Source: Actinomyces sp. Marseille-P3109 (GTDB lineage Bacteria > Actinomycetota > Actinomycetes > Actinomycetales > Actinomycetaceae). Taken from it: 64,000 bases of DNA. The notes beneath the pieces were generated by a model, which was not told the DNA's origin, ran no database searches, and worked only from the letters and a program-made list of their open reading frames with translations. Position 1 is the stretch's first letter. Each line of letters opens with the position of its first letter. Made by a program: the position numbers and the translations under genes. Of this stretch, positions 1 through 7,449 are shown one piece after another. Location: the NCBI RefSeq assembly GCF_900323545.1, contig NZ_OOHN01000008.1, positions 1,789,144 to 1,853,143 on the forward strand, given 5' to 3'.

Positions 1-252
1 CCGGGTTGGGTCATGATCGCCAGCGTAACGAACCAATAACACGCAGCCAAATCGAAACAGCCTATCCAGACGATGTTCGACGCCGTTCTTCCGCAATATG
101 ACGGCAGAAAACAATGCATCCGATACCCCGCCCCCGCTTCCAGCGAACCTCAAGATTCGATAACGATTTAGTGCGGTTCCACGAGGCCCGGCGGGTGGCG
201 CGCCCGACAACAGTGGGCCTCACCGACCCCGCTCCCCCGCTACCGTGGTGTC

Positions 253-1146
253 ATGAGCGAGACTCCCCGCCCACAACGCCCCGTCTTTCCGGCGCCCCCC
301 GCAGCGCCCTCACCGGAGGCTGCTCCACCCGCCCCGACGGCGCCTCCGGCCAAGCAGCGGCGCTGGCGCGACGACCTGCACCTGGCGCACACGATCGCCA
401 ACAAGGTGGACAGCCTCACCCAGGCCCGCTTCGACGCCGGGAACTTCACCGTGGAGACCAAGTCGGACCTGACGCCGGTCACCGAGGCGGACCGGGAGGC
501 CGAGCGCGTCATCCGTGAGCAGCTGGGACGGGCGCGAGGGCGCGACTCCGTCCTGGGCGAGGAGCTGCCCACCACCGGTCACTCCTCGCGCCAGTGGGTC
601 ATCGACCCGATCGACGGGACCAAGAACTTCGTGCGGGGCGTGCCCGTGTGGGCCACGCTCATCGGCCTCATCGAGGACGGTCAGTGCGTCGTCGGGCTGG
701 TCTCCGCCCCCGCCCTGGGGAGGCGCTGGTGGGCCGTGTCCGGCGGTGGGGCCTGGACCGGGCGATCCCTGAGCTCGGCGCGACGGATGTCCGTGTCCGG
801 CGTCGACGACCTCACCCGGGCCTCGATGTCCTACTCCTCGCTGTCGGGGTGGGCCCAGGCCAAGCGGCTGCGCGGGATGCTCGGACTCATGCAGTCGTGC
901 TGGCGCACCCGCGCCTACGGGGACTTCTGGTCCTACATGCTGGTGGCCGAGGGGGCCGTGGACCTGGCGGCCGAGCCCGAGCTCGAGCTCTACGACATGG
1001 CCGCGCTCGTGCCCGTGGTCACCGAGGCGGGCGGGCGCTTCACCTCCCTCGACGGCGAGCCCGGCCCCTTCGGGGGCAACGCGGTGGCCACGAACTCGCT
1101 GCTGCACGACGTCGTCCTGAGCCACCTGGGCGCCGAGACGGACTGA
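253..1146 (+). CDS. Inositol monophosphatase-family phosphatase (HisN-like)
   Basis: 297-aa member of the Mg-dependent inositol monophosphatase / histidinol-phosphatase superfamily. The metal-binding glutamates sit in GEE at residues 102-104 and the signature DPIDGTKNF spans residues 118-126, followed by the usual GVPVWATLIGL core. The second metal motif region (YDMAALVPVVTEAGG) is near the C-terminus. The first ~35 residues are a Pro/Ala-rich extension that the family does not usually have. In actinobacteria this type is commonly annotated as histidinol-phosphatase (HisN). No his genes are next to it, so I infer phosphatase activity but not the substrate. ATG start at 253. Confidence 0.85.
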   Translation: MSETPRPQRPVFPAPPAAPSPEAAPPAPTAPPAKQRRWRDDLHLAHTIANKVDSLTQARFDAGNFTVETKSDLTPVTEADREAERVIREQLGRARGRDSVLGEELPTTGHSSRQWVIDPIDGTKNFVRGVPVWATLIGLIEDGQCVVGLVSAPALGRRWWAVSGGGAWTGRSLSSARRMSVSGVDDLTRASMSYSSLSGWAQAKRLRGMLGLMQSCWRTRAYGDFWSYMLVAEGAVDLAAEPELELYDMAALVPVVTEAGGRFTSLDGEPGPFGGNAVATNSLLHDVVLSHLGAETD

Positions 1147-1207
1147 GTCGCCGCAGCCGGCCGAGCCTTCACCTCCCATCACTGGAACTCAGCACGCCCT
1201 GAAGTTA

Positions 1208-1230
1208 TAAAAGATCTAAAAGATCTAAAA
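1208..1230. repeat. 9-bp AT-rich tandem repeat before the AAA ATPase gene
   Basis: Two full copies of taaaagatc plus a partial third lie 26 bp before the ATPase start, in otherwise GC-rich DNA. The stretch overlaps the sequence gttataaaag (1204-1213), which recurs at 2441-2450 downstream of the gene. It may be promoter DNA (TTATAA/TATAAA-like -10) or a trace of an insertion. Confidence 0.6.
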
Positions 1231-1255
1231 CGCGCAAAAGTGGAGACGATCACGC

Positions 1256-2368
1256 ATGGCCAACCCCTTCAAACCCACAGCGGGCGCCACCCCGCCTCTG
1301 CTTGTCGGCCGCAACCGCGTCATCGAGGAGTTTCTGGAGAGCCTCGATGACGGCCCCGGAGCACCCGGCCTCCTGGAGCTCATCACCGGCGCTCGCGGCG
1401 TCGGCAAAACCGTCATGCTCACCGCACTGGGCGATGTGGCACGTGAGCGCGGCTGGGTGGTCGTTGATGAGACCGCACGCGAGGGGCTCATGGATCGCCT
1501 CGCCGCCGAATTCACTCGCCAGTTATCGCAGCTCGCCGGCAAGGAGCGCTCACGGTTGACCTCCTTGAGCCTAAGTACACCGCTCGGAGGCGGTAGCGCA
1601 ACACTCGAGCACGCACCTGCTCCTGAGCCCTCCTGGCGGCAGAAGGCGCGAGCACTGACCCAGTGGCTCGCGGAACACGGCACCGGCCTGCTGCTCACTA
1701 TCGACGAAGTGCATGCCATTCCGCGCGAGGAACTGCGAGCCCTGTCCGCAGAGGTGCAGCACCTCATTCGCGAAGGGGCTCCCATCGGCCTGCTCATGGC
1801 GGGGCTCCCCAAAGCCGTTGAGGAGCTCCTCAATGACGACATCACCACCTTCCTGCGCCGAGCCGAGCGGATAGAACTCAGTGAAGTGGCCATCGACGAC
1901 GTCTGTGAGGCCCTGAAGTCGACCTTCGACACGGGCGCGAAGGCGTTGAGCAACGACCTGGCCCAGGAGTGCGCGAACGCGACCGGCGGTTACCCATTCA
2001 TGATCCAGCTCGTGGGGTACCAGGTGTGGAAGCACAGTGGCGATGGCCCAGTGACCCAGCCAGCAGTCGCCGCAGGAACGACCGCTGCCCGACTGCGCCT
2101 CGGCAACCTGGTGCACGCCCCGGCGCTACGCGATCTGTCCGACGTCGACCGCACCATGCTCGTGTGCATGGCGAAGGACGACGGCCCATCCCAGATCGCC
2201 GACATCGCCGAACGCATGAATCGCCCCGTCAACTACGTGTCGGTCTACCGCAACCGGCTGCTCGCCGCCGGGGTCATCAAGACCGCCGGCTACGGCAAGG
2301 TCGACTTCGCCGCCCCCTATCTGCGTGAGTACCTGCGTGAGCACGCAGCGCACCTCGTCATGGAGTGA
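1256..2368 (+). CDS. AAA ATPase, ORC/archaeal-ATPase type, with C-terminal winged helix
   Basis: 370-aa P-loop ATPase. Residues 19-23 give VGRNR (box II-like). Walker A is GARGVGKT near residues 46-53 and Walker B is LLTIDEVH near 145-152. A C-terminal region after ~290 (DIAERMNRPVNYVSVYRNRLLAAGVI) looks like a winged helix-turn-helix. This architecture resembles the archaeal ATPase/ORC1-like family seen as orphan genes in actinobacteria and often in accessory DNA. Its target is unknown. The gene stands alone between the phosphatase and uppP, and the DNA around both ends shares short similar segments. DNA-dependent regulation or mobile-element association is inference only. Confidence 0.75.
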   Translation: MANPFKPTAGATPPLLVGRNRVIEEFLESLDDGPGAPGLLELITGARGVGKTVMLTALGDVARERGWVVVDETAREGLMDRLAAEFTRQLSQLAGKERSRLTSLSLSTPLGGGSATLEHAPAPEPSWRQKARALTQWLAEHGTGLLLTIDEVHAIPREELRALSAEVQHLIREGAPIGLLMAGLPKAVEELLNDDITTFLRRAERIELSEVAIDDVCEALKSTFDTGAKALSNDLAQECANATGGYPFMIQLVGYQVWKHSGDGPVTQPAVAAGTTAARLRLGNLVHAPALRDLSDVDRTMLVCMAKDDGPSQIADIAERMNRPVNYVSVYRNRLLAAGVIKTAGYGKVDFAAPYLREYLREHAAHLVME

Positions 2369-2440
2369 GTCGCAGCCGCGGCCGACCGCCCGCAGGCCAC
2401 ACGCCGGGATCACACGGGCTGGACTTGCCACGCATCCAAC

Positions 2441-2450
2441 GTTATAAAAG
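2441..2450. repeat. Second copy of gttataaaag flanking the AAA ATPase gene
   Basis: Ten-base direct match to 1204-1213. The bases after the two preceding stop codons (from 1143 and from 2366: TGAGTCGC, then CAGCC and GGCCGA blocks) are also similar. The ATPase gene is therefore bracketed by imperfect direct repeats roughly 70-80 bp long. Both matches could instead be convergently AT-rich promoter elements. Confidence 0.4.
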
Positions 2451-2615
2451 GGACACAAACTGATACGCGGCCGTAGAACTGGGCGTTTGACCCGGCGTCG
2501 CCGCGCGGCTGAACCGCCACCGCTGCGGCGGGTACCACAGTTACCTGGCCGTTTCCCCACCTCGTGCGCCGGTAACCTGCCGTGAGTCCACCATCCGTCC
2601 ACCCCAGGAGTCCCT

Positions 2616-3473
2616 TTGAACTGGCTGCACGCCGTCCTCCTCGGCATTGTCGAGGGCATCACCGAGTTCCTCCCGGTGTCCTCCACCGGACACCTCAACA
2701 TCGTCGAGAAGCTGCTCGGCTACGAGATCAACTCCGCAGGCATGACCGCCTTCACCGCCGTCATCCAGGTGGGTGCGATCCTCGCGGCCATCATCTACTT
2801 CTGGGCCGACATCGTCCGCATCATCACCGCCTGGTTCAGGGGCATCAAAGCCCGGTTCAAGGGCCTGGACAACCAGCAGGCCCGCCAGGACCCCGACTAC
2901 ACGCTCGGTTGGGGCATCGTCCTGGGCTCGATCCCGGTGGCGGCCGTCGGGCTGCTGTTCAAGGACTTCATCGAGGGACCGGTCCGCTCCCTGTGGGTGA
3001 TCGCCGGTGCCCTCATCGTGTGGTCGGCGGCCATGTGGATGGCCGACCGCCAGCAGAACCTCACCAAGGGCATGAAGGACGTGACCGTCAAGGACGCCCT
3101 CATCATCGGTGCGTTCCAGGCCCTCTCCCCGGTCTTCCCCGGCATCTCCCGCTCCGGGGCGACGATCTCCGCCGGCCTCTTCCTCAAGTTCGACCGGGTG
3201 ACGGCCACGCGCCTGTCCTTCTACATGGGCATCCCGTCCCTGGTCGCGGCCGGGCTGCTGGAGGCTGCAACCGAGGCCGGCACCATCAGCAATACCGTGG
3301 GCTGGACGCCCACCATTATCGCGACCGTCGTCTCCGGCATCGTCGCCTACGCGACCATCGCCTGGCTGCTGCGCTTCGTGTCCTCCAACAAGTTCACGTC
3401 CTTCCTCGTCTACCGCGTACTGCTGGGCCTGGTCATCATCGCTCTGGTCTCCGCCGGCACTATCGCCGCCTGA
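2616..3473 (+). CDS. uppP: Undecaprenyl-diphosphatase (BacA/UppP)
   Basis: 285-aa polytopic membrane phosphatase that dephosphorylates undecaprenyl pyrophosphate to recycle the lipid carrier for peptidoglycan and wall glycans; family members also give bacitracin resistance. The two family motifs are clear: EGITEFLPVSSTGHL at residues 13-27 and FPGISRSGATIS near 175. I count about eight hydrophobic segments. The start is TTG at 2616, six bases after AGGAGT; no ATG lies close by. The gene is followed by a strong hairpin at 3519-3554, so it is probably transcribed alone. Confidence 0.95.
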   Translation: MNWLHAVLLGIVEGITEFLPVSSTGHLNIVEKLLGYEINSAGMTAFTAVIQVGAILAAIIYFWADIVRIITAWFRGIKARFKGLDNQQARQDPDYTLGWGIVLGSIPVAAVGLLFKDFIEGPVRSLWVIAGALIVWSAAMWMADRQQNLTKGMKDVTVKDALIIGAFQALSPVFPGISRSGATISAGLFLKFDRVTATRLSFYMGIPSLVAAGLLEAATEAGTISNTVGWTPTIIATVVSGIVAYATIAWLLRFVSSNKFTSFLVYRVLLGLVIIALVSAGTIAA

Positions 3474-3518
3474 CGGAGCCCTTGCCGCCGCCCGCAATTC
3501 ACCTCCGCCGGCATTCTT

Positions 3519-3554
3519 CACGTGGGGCAACGGATTTCTCCGTTGCCCCACGTG
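3519..3554 (+). terminator. Perfect 16-bp hairpin after uppP
   Basis: Stem cacgtggggcaacgga (3519-3534), loop tttc, and the exact complement at 3539-3554. Only a weak T-stretch follows, as is common in high-GC actinobacteria. It lies 46 bp after the uppP stop and is a likely intrinsic terminator. Confidence 0.8.
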
Positions 3555-3711
3555 ATTTCTGTACTCCTCAGCGTCGAGCTCCGACGCCGTACGAATCCTA
3601 TTCCGGCGTCGTCGTCCGCTTGTACGATAGGCGGCATGGCCACCCCGAGGGTAGGCGCAGACTCATGAGCCGCTGAGGACGTCGGCTAAGGACATCGGGG
3701 AGATTCGTAGC

Positions 3712-6072
3712 ATGACCACACGCCACCCATCCGCTTCTCCCACGCGCATTCGCTTCGGAAGTCGACCGATGATCGCCGCAGGTTTCGTCAAGCGGCAGGG
3801 GCAGGATGAGCTCTTCGACGCCGTCTTCACTCGCGCCGAGCCTCGCACAGTTCTGACCGGGATGCGGGGAAGCGGAAAGACTCAGCTGGCCGCTGCGGTT
3901 GCGGCCAGGTGCGAGGAGGAGGGCTGGCCCCTAGTCGCGTGGATTCATGCGGCCTCACGCAAGCAAATCATTGCCGACCTCTACGAGCTCGCGCTGCGGA
4001 CCGGTATCGATGCACCGAATAGCATCCCCCTGGAGGTCATCGTTCGACGCCTCATGTATCATTTGCGCTCAGCGGATGGGAGCAACAGTCTCTTCGTCTT
4101 CGACAACGTGGAGAATCCCAACGACCTGAGAGACCTCATTCCCGAGAGCACCGGAGTTCGAACCCTCATCACCACCACGCGCCACCTCGACTGGGACGAC
4201 CTGGGGTGGCTGCGGTTGACGGTTGGCGCCTTCGATCGGGAGCAGTCGATCACCCTCCTGTGCGAGCGTACCGTCGACACTCACCGCGAAGCAGCTGACC
4301 GGATCGCGGATGCGCTTGGCGACTTGCCCGTTGCCATAGCCCAAGCCGCCGCGACAGCAAAACAGGGCGGATACACCTTATCCGGCTACCTTGACAGGCT
4401 GAGTCATCACCCGCTCGAGTCAAGCATCAGCCGCCTCGAGGGTGCCAACTACCCCGACGCCGTCGGCATCACACTGCTCATGGCCTATGAACAGGCTTTG
4501 GAGCAGCTCAGAACCAAGCACCCTCAGCAGGAGAGGATCGCCGTATCGCTCCTCGACACACTTTCCCTCCTGGCAGCTTCCGGCGTACCGACTCACTGGC
4601 TATTGAGGCTCGACAGCGACTCCGACGCAGTACGCGACACCCTGTCTTTCCTGAAGAGCGTCGCTATCCTCCAAGAATCCAGCGACGGCAACAAGACCAT
4701 TATTCCCCGGCTCCAGGGACACGTGTACCGGGAAACCTACCTGAATGACCAGAAGAAGCTCGGTGAGGCGCGTACATTCGCCGCATCAGTTCTCAGCGGG
4801 ATTGACGTAGACCGCCTAGAGAATGTTGAACAGCGGCGACAAGAGACCCACCATCTCATTGAGCAACTACTCTCTGTCACATCACAGGACTACTCTCATT
4901 CATTGTTTTCTGAGCCACACGTGTCTTTAAAACTCGCCGAGACACTGCAATACGCAACCAGCCTTGGGATGTCGCAGATGGCCCTTACTCTCACTGACTC
5001 CGTGACCCAGGCCTGCGACACCTTGGGCCCCCACCACCCCTGCATCCTCTCCCCACGCAACGAACTCGCCCGCGTCTACCGGGCGAGCGGCAGGCTCGAC
5101 AAAGCCATCGCCCTGGACAAGCAGACCCTCGAGGACTCCACCCGCATCCTGGGACCCGACCACCCCAGCACCTTCACCTCACGTAGCACGCTCGCCGGCG
5201 CCTACCGGGCGAGCGGCAGGCTCGACGAGGCCATCACCCTGTACGAGCAGGTTTTCACCGGCCGCAGCCGCGTCCTGGGACCCGACCACCGCAGCACCCT
5301 CACCTCACGCGACGACCTCGCCGTCGCCTACCGGGATGCGGGCAGACTCGACGAGGCCATCCCCCTGTACGAGCGGATCTTCGACGACGTCATGCGTGTC
5401 CTGGGTCCTGACGATCCCGGCATCTTGGCCTCACGTCTCAACCTCGCCGACGCCTACCGGGATGCGGGCAGGCTCGACGAGGCCATCACCCTGGACAAGC
5501 AGAACCTCGAGGACTCCATCCGCATCCTGGGCCCCCACCACCCCCGTACCCTCGCCTCACGGCACAACCTCGCCGGCACCTACCGGGAAGTGGGCAGGCT
5601 CGACGAGGCCATCTCTCTCTTCGAGCAGAACCTCGACGATTTCACCCGCATCCTGGGTCCCGACCACCCTGAAACCTTGGCCTCACGGCACAACCTCGCC
5701 GGCACCTACCAGGATGCGGGCAGACTCAATGAGGCCATCTCTCTCTTCGAGCAGAACCTCGACGACTTCACCCGCATCCTAGGACCCCACCACCCCGACA
5801 CCTTCACCTCACGTAGCACGCTCGCCGGCGCCTACCGGGCGAGCGGCAGCCTCCACGACGCCATCCCCCTGTACGAACAGACCCTCGACGACTCCACCCG
5901 TATCTTGGGCCCCCACCACCCCCGCACCCTCACCTCACGCAACAACCTCGCCAGTGCTTATCGCGCCGCAGGAAGATTCGAGGATGCGGAGAAACTCTTC
6001 GAGCCGCCGTCGGGTTCAGAGCACGAGCAGGACGGCACCGAGGACAATCCCAACCAGGAGACCGGTAACTGA
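3712..6072 (+). CDS. NB-ARC/STAND ATPase with eight C-terminal TPR repeats
   Basis: 786-aa protein. The NB-ARC module starts almost at the N-terminus: P-loop GMRGSGKT (residues 50-57), Walker B FVFDNVE near 125-131, a sensor arginine in TTTRHLDW, and a GxP-type GDLPVAIAQAA. A helical linker leads to eight consecutive 42-residue repeats (about residues 430-765) built on GRLDEAI / LYEQ / RILGPDHP / SR..LA..YR, a kinesin-light-chain-like TPR_10/TPR_12 pattern. STAND proteins use the repeats as sensor and NB-ARC as a switch. Here no N-terminal effector (TIR, nuclease, HTH) is visible, so output is unknown: regulator or defence sensor are both possible. No signal peptide. It stands alone between uppP and sbcD. 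Confidence 0.85.
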   Translation: MTTRHPSASPTRIRFGSRPMIAAGFVKRQGQDELFDAVFTRAEPRTVLTGMRGSGKTQLAAAVAARCEEEGWPLVAWIHAASRKQIIADLYELALRTGIDAPNSIPLEVIVRRLMYHLRSADGSNSLFVFDNVENPNDLRDLIPESTGVRTLITTTRHLDWDDLGWLRLTVGAFDREQSITLLCERTVDTHREAADRIADALGDLPVAIAQAAATAKQGGYTLSGYLDRLSHHPLESSISRLEGANYPDAVGITLLMAYEQALEQLRTKHPQQERIAVSLLDTLSLLAASGVPTHWLLRLDSDSDAVRDTLSFLKSVAILQESSDGNKTIIPRLQGHVYRETYLNDQKKLGEARTFAASVLSGIDVDRLENVEQRRQETHHLIEQLLSVTSQDYSHSLFSEPHVSLKLAETLQYATSLGMSQMALTLTDSVTQACDTLGPHHPCILSPRNELARVYRASGRLDKAIALDKQTLEDSTRILGPDHPSTFTSRSTLAGAYRASGRLDEAITLYEQVFTGRSRVLGPDHRSTLTSRDDLAVAYRDAGRLDEAIPLYERIFDDVMRVLGPDDPGILASRLNLADAYRDAGRLDEAITLDKQNLEDSIRILGPHHPRTLASRHNLAGTYREVGRLDEAISLFEQNLDDFTRILGPDHPETLASRHNLAGTYQDAGRLNEAISLFEQNLDDFTRILGPHHPDTFTSRSTLAGAYRASGSLHDAIPLYEQTLDDSTRILGPHHPRTLTSRNNLASAYRAAGRFEDAEKLFEPPSGSEHEQDGTEDNPNQETGN
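5000..6008 (+). repeat. Eight tandem 126-bp units encoding the TPR array
   Basis: The TPR units are alike at DNA level as well as protein level: segments such as ctcgacgaggccatc, acccgcatcctggg and cccgaccacccc return with a 126-bp period. Codon-level sameness implies recent duplication or gene conversion. The array is therefore likely to vary in copy number between strains and to be prone to assembly collapse. Confidence 0.8.
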
Positions 6073-6123
6073 CTGCAATATGGCGCCGTCATTGATGTCG
6101 GTGGGCTGTGAGACAGTGTCGGC

Positions 6124-7449
6124 ATGCGGATCCTCCACACCTCCGACTGGCACCTGGGGCGCACCTTCCACGGGCGCGTGCTTGATGACGCGCACGCCGC
6201 CTTCGCCGACCACCTCGTCGAGCTCGTCAGCGCCGAGTCGGTCGACGCCGTCCTCGTGTCCGGGGACATCTACGACCGTGCCATCCCGCCCAATGACGCC
6301 GTCGCCCTCCTGGATGAGACGCTGCGCCGCCTGACCGAACGCACCCGGGTGGTCCTCACCCCCGGCAACCACGACTCCGCCCGCCGCCTCGGCTTCGCCG
6401 CCGACCTCATGCGCGAGGGCCTCATCATCCGGGCCCGCACCGCCGGCCTCGACCGCGGCATCATCCTTCCCGACGCCGACGGCAACGATGCCGCCATCGT
6501 CCACGCCCTGCCCTACCTCGACCCCGACGCCGCCCGCGAGATCCTCCCACCCCTCCTCGTCGAGCGCCTGGGCGAGGAGACCCCCGCAAAGCACATGGCC
6601 GGAGAGGACCAGGCCGAGGGCGAAGGCACCGCCTCTCAGCCCAGCGCGTCGGAGCGCCCGCGCCTGCCCCGCTCCCACGAGGCCGTCGTCTCCGCCGCCC
6701 TGCGCCTCGTGGCCGCGAACCTGGACCGCCTGCGCACCGGCCGCACCCGGCGCCTGCCGAGCCTGCTCATGGCCCACGCCTTCGTCGTCGGCGGCGAGGC
6801 GTGCGAGTCCGAGCGGGACATTCGCGTCGGCGGCGTCGACTCCGTGCCCTCCGGCGTCTTCACCACCCTGGGCGGCTCACCCCTGGCCGAGCGCTGTGGC
6901 GGCCTGGACTACGTGGCCCTCGGCCACCTCCACCGGCCCCAGGATCTCACCCGGCCCACCGGCCCACGCCTGGTCTACTCCGGCTCGCCCCTGCCCTTCT
7001 CCTTCGACGAGGCCGAGGGCGCCCGCAACTCGGCCACCAAGTCCTCCGTCCTGCTGGACCTCAGCGCCGACGGCGTCGCCGGCCTCGAACGCATCCCCAC
7101 CCCGGTCCTGCACCAGGTGCGCACCCTGACCGGCACCATGCCCGAGCTCCTCTCCCCCGCCTTCGACGACGCCACTGGCGCCTGGGTGCGCGTCATCCTC
7201 CAGGGCGAGCGACCACCCGGCGCCCTGGCCACCCTCAAGGATCGTTTCCCCAGTCTCCTGGCCTTCCAGCACGAGGCCCCCGCCCGCGCCGCCCGCGAGC
7301 GCGTGGCCGTCACCGCCGCGGCCGACCCGCTGCGCATCACCGAGGACTTCTTCGACGACGTCTGCGGGCGCGCCCCCGAACCCTCCGAGCGCGGCGTCCT
7401 GCGCAGCGCGTACGAGTCCGCCCTGGCGAGCGCGAGGAGCGAGCGATGA
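6124..7449 (+). CDS. sbcD: Exonuclease SbcD (Mre11-type nuclease subunit)
   Basis: 441-aa metallophosphoesterase, the nuclease subunit of the SbcCD (Mre11-Rad50-like) complex that opens hairpins and processes DNA ends. All phosphoesterase motifs are visible: HTSDWHLGR (residues 5-13), GDIYDR, GNHDS and GHLHRP. The C-terminal capping domain is present, with a hydrophilic insertion near residues 155-185. The gene ends in ATGA overlapping the sbcC start by 4 nt, so the two are translationally coupled. ATG start at 6124; no strong ribosome-binding site is evident. Confidence 0.95.
   Translation: MRILHTSDWHLGRTFHGRVLDDAHAAFADHLVELVSAESVDAVLVSGDIYDRAIPPNDAVALLDETLRRLTERTRVVLTPGNHDSARRLGFAADLMREGLIIRARTAGLDRGIILPDADGNDAAIVHALPYLDPDAAREILPPLLVERLGEETPAKHMAGEDQAEGEGTASQPSASERPRLPRSHEAVVSAALRLVAANLDRLRTGRTRRLPSLLMAHAFVVGGEACESERDIRVGGVDSVPSGVFTTLGGSPLAERCGGLDYVALGHLHRPQDLTRPTGPRLVYSGSPLPFSFDEAEGARNSATKSSVLLDLSADGVAGLERIPTPVLHQVRTLTGTMPELLSPAFDDATGAWVRVILQGERPPGALATLKDRFPSLLAFQHEAPARAARERVAVTAAADPLRITEDFFDDVCGRAPEPSERGVLRSAYESALASARSER

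Noticed and set aside
1..14. Possible minus-strand gene start (ATGACCCAACCCGG) leaving the left edge
   Set aside because: Only five codons are visible and no Shine-Dalgarno precedes it.
114..518. 134-codon frame before and across the phosphatase start
   Set aside because: Overlaps the clear phosphatase in another frame, has no recognisable domain and atypical composition.
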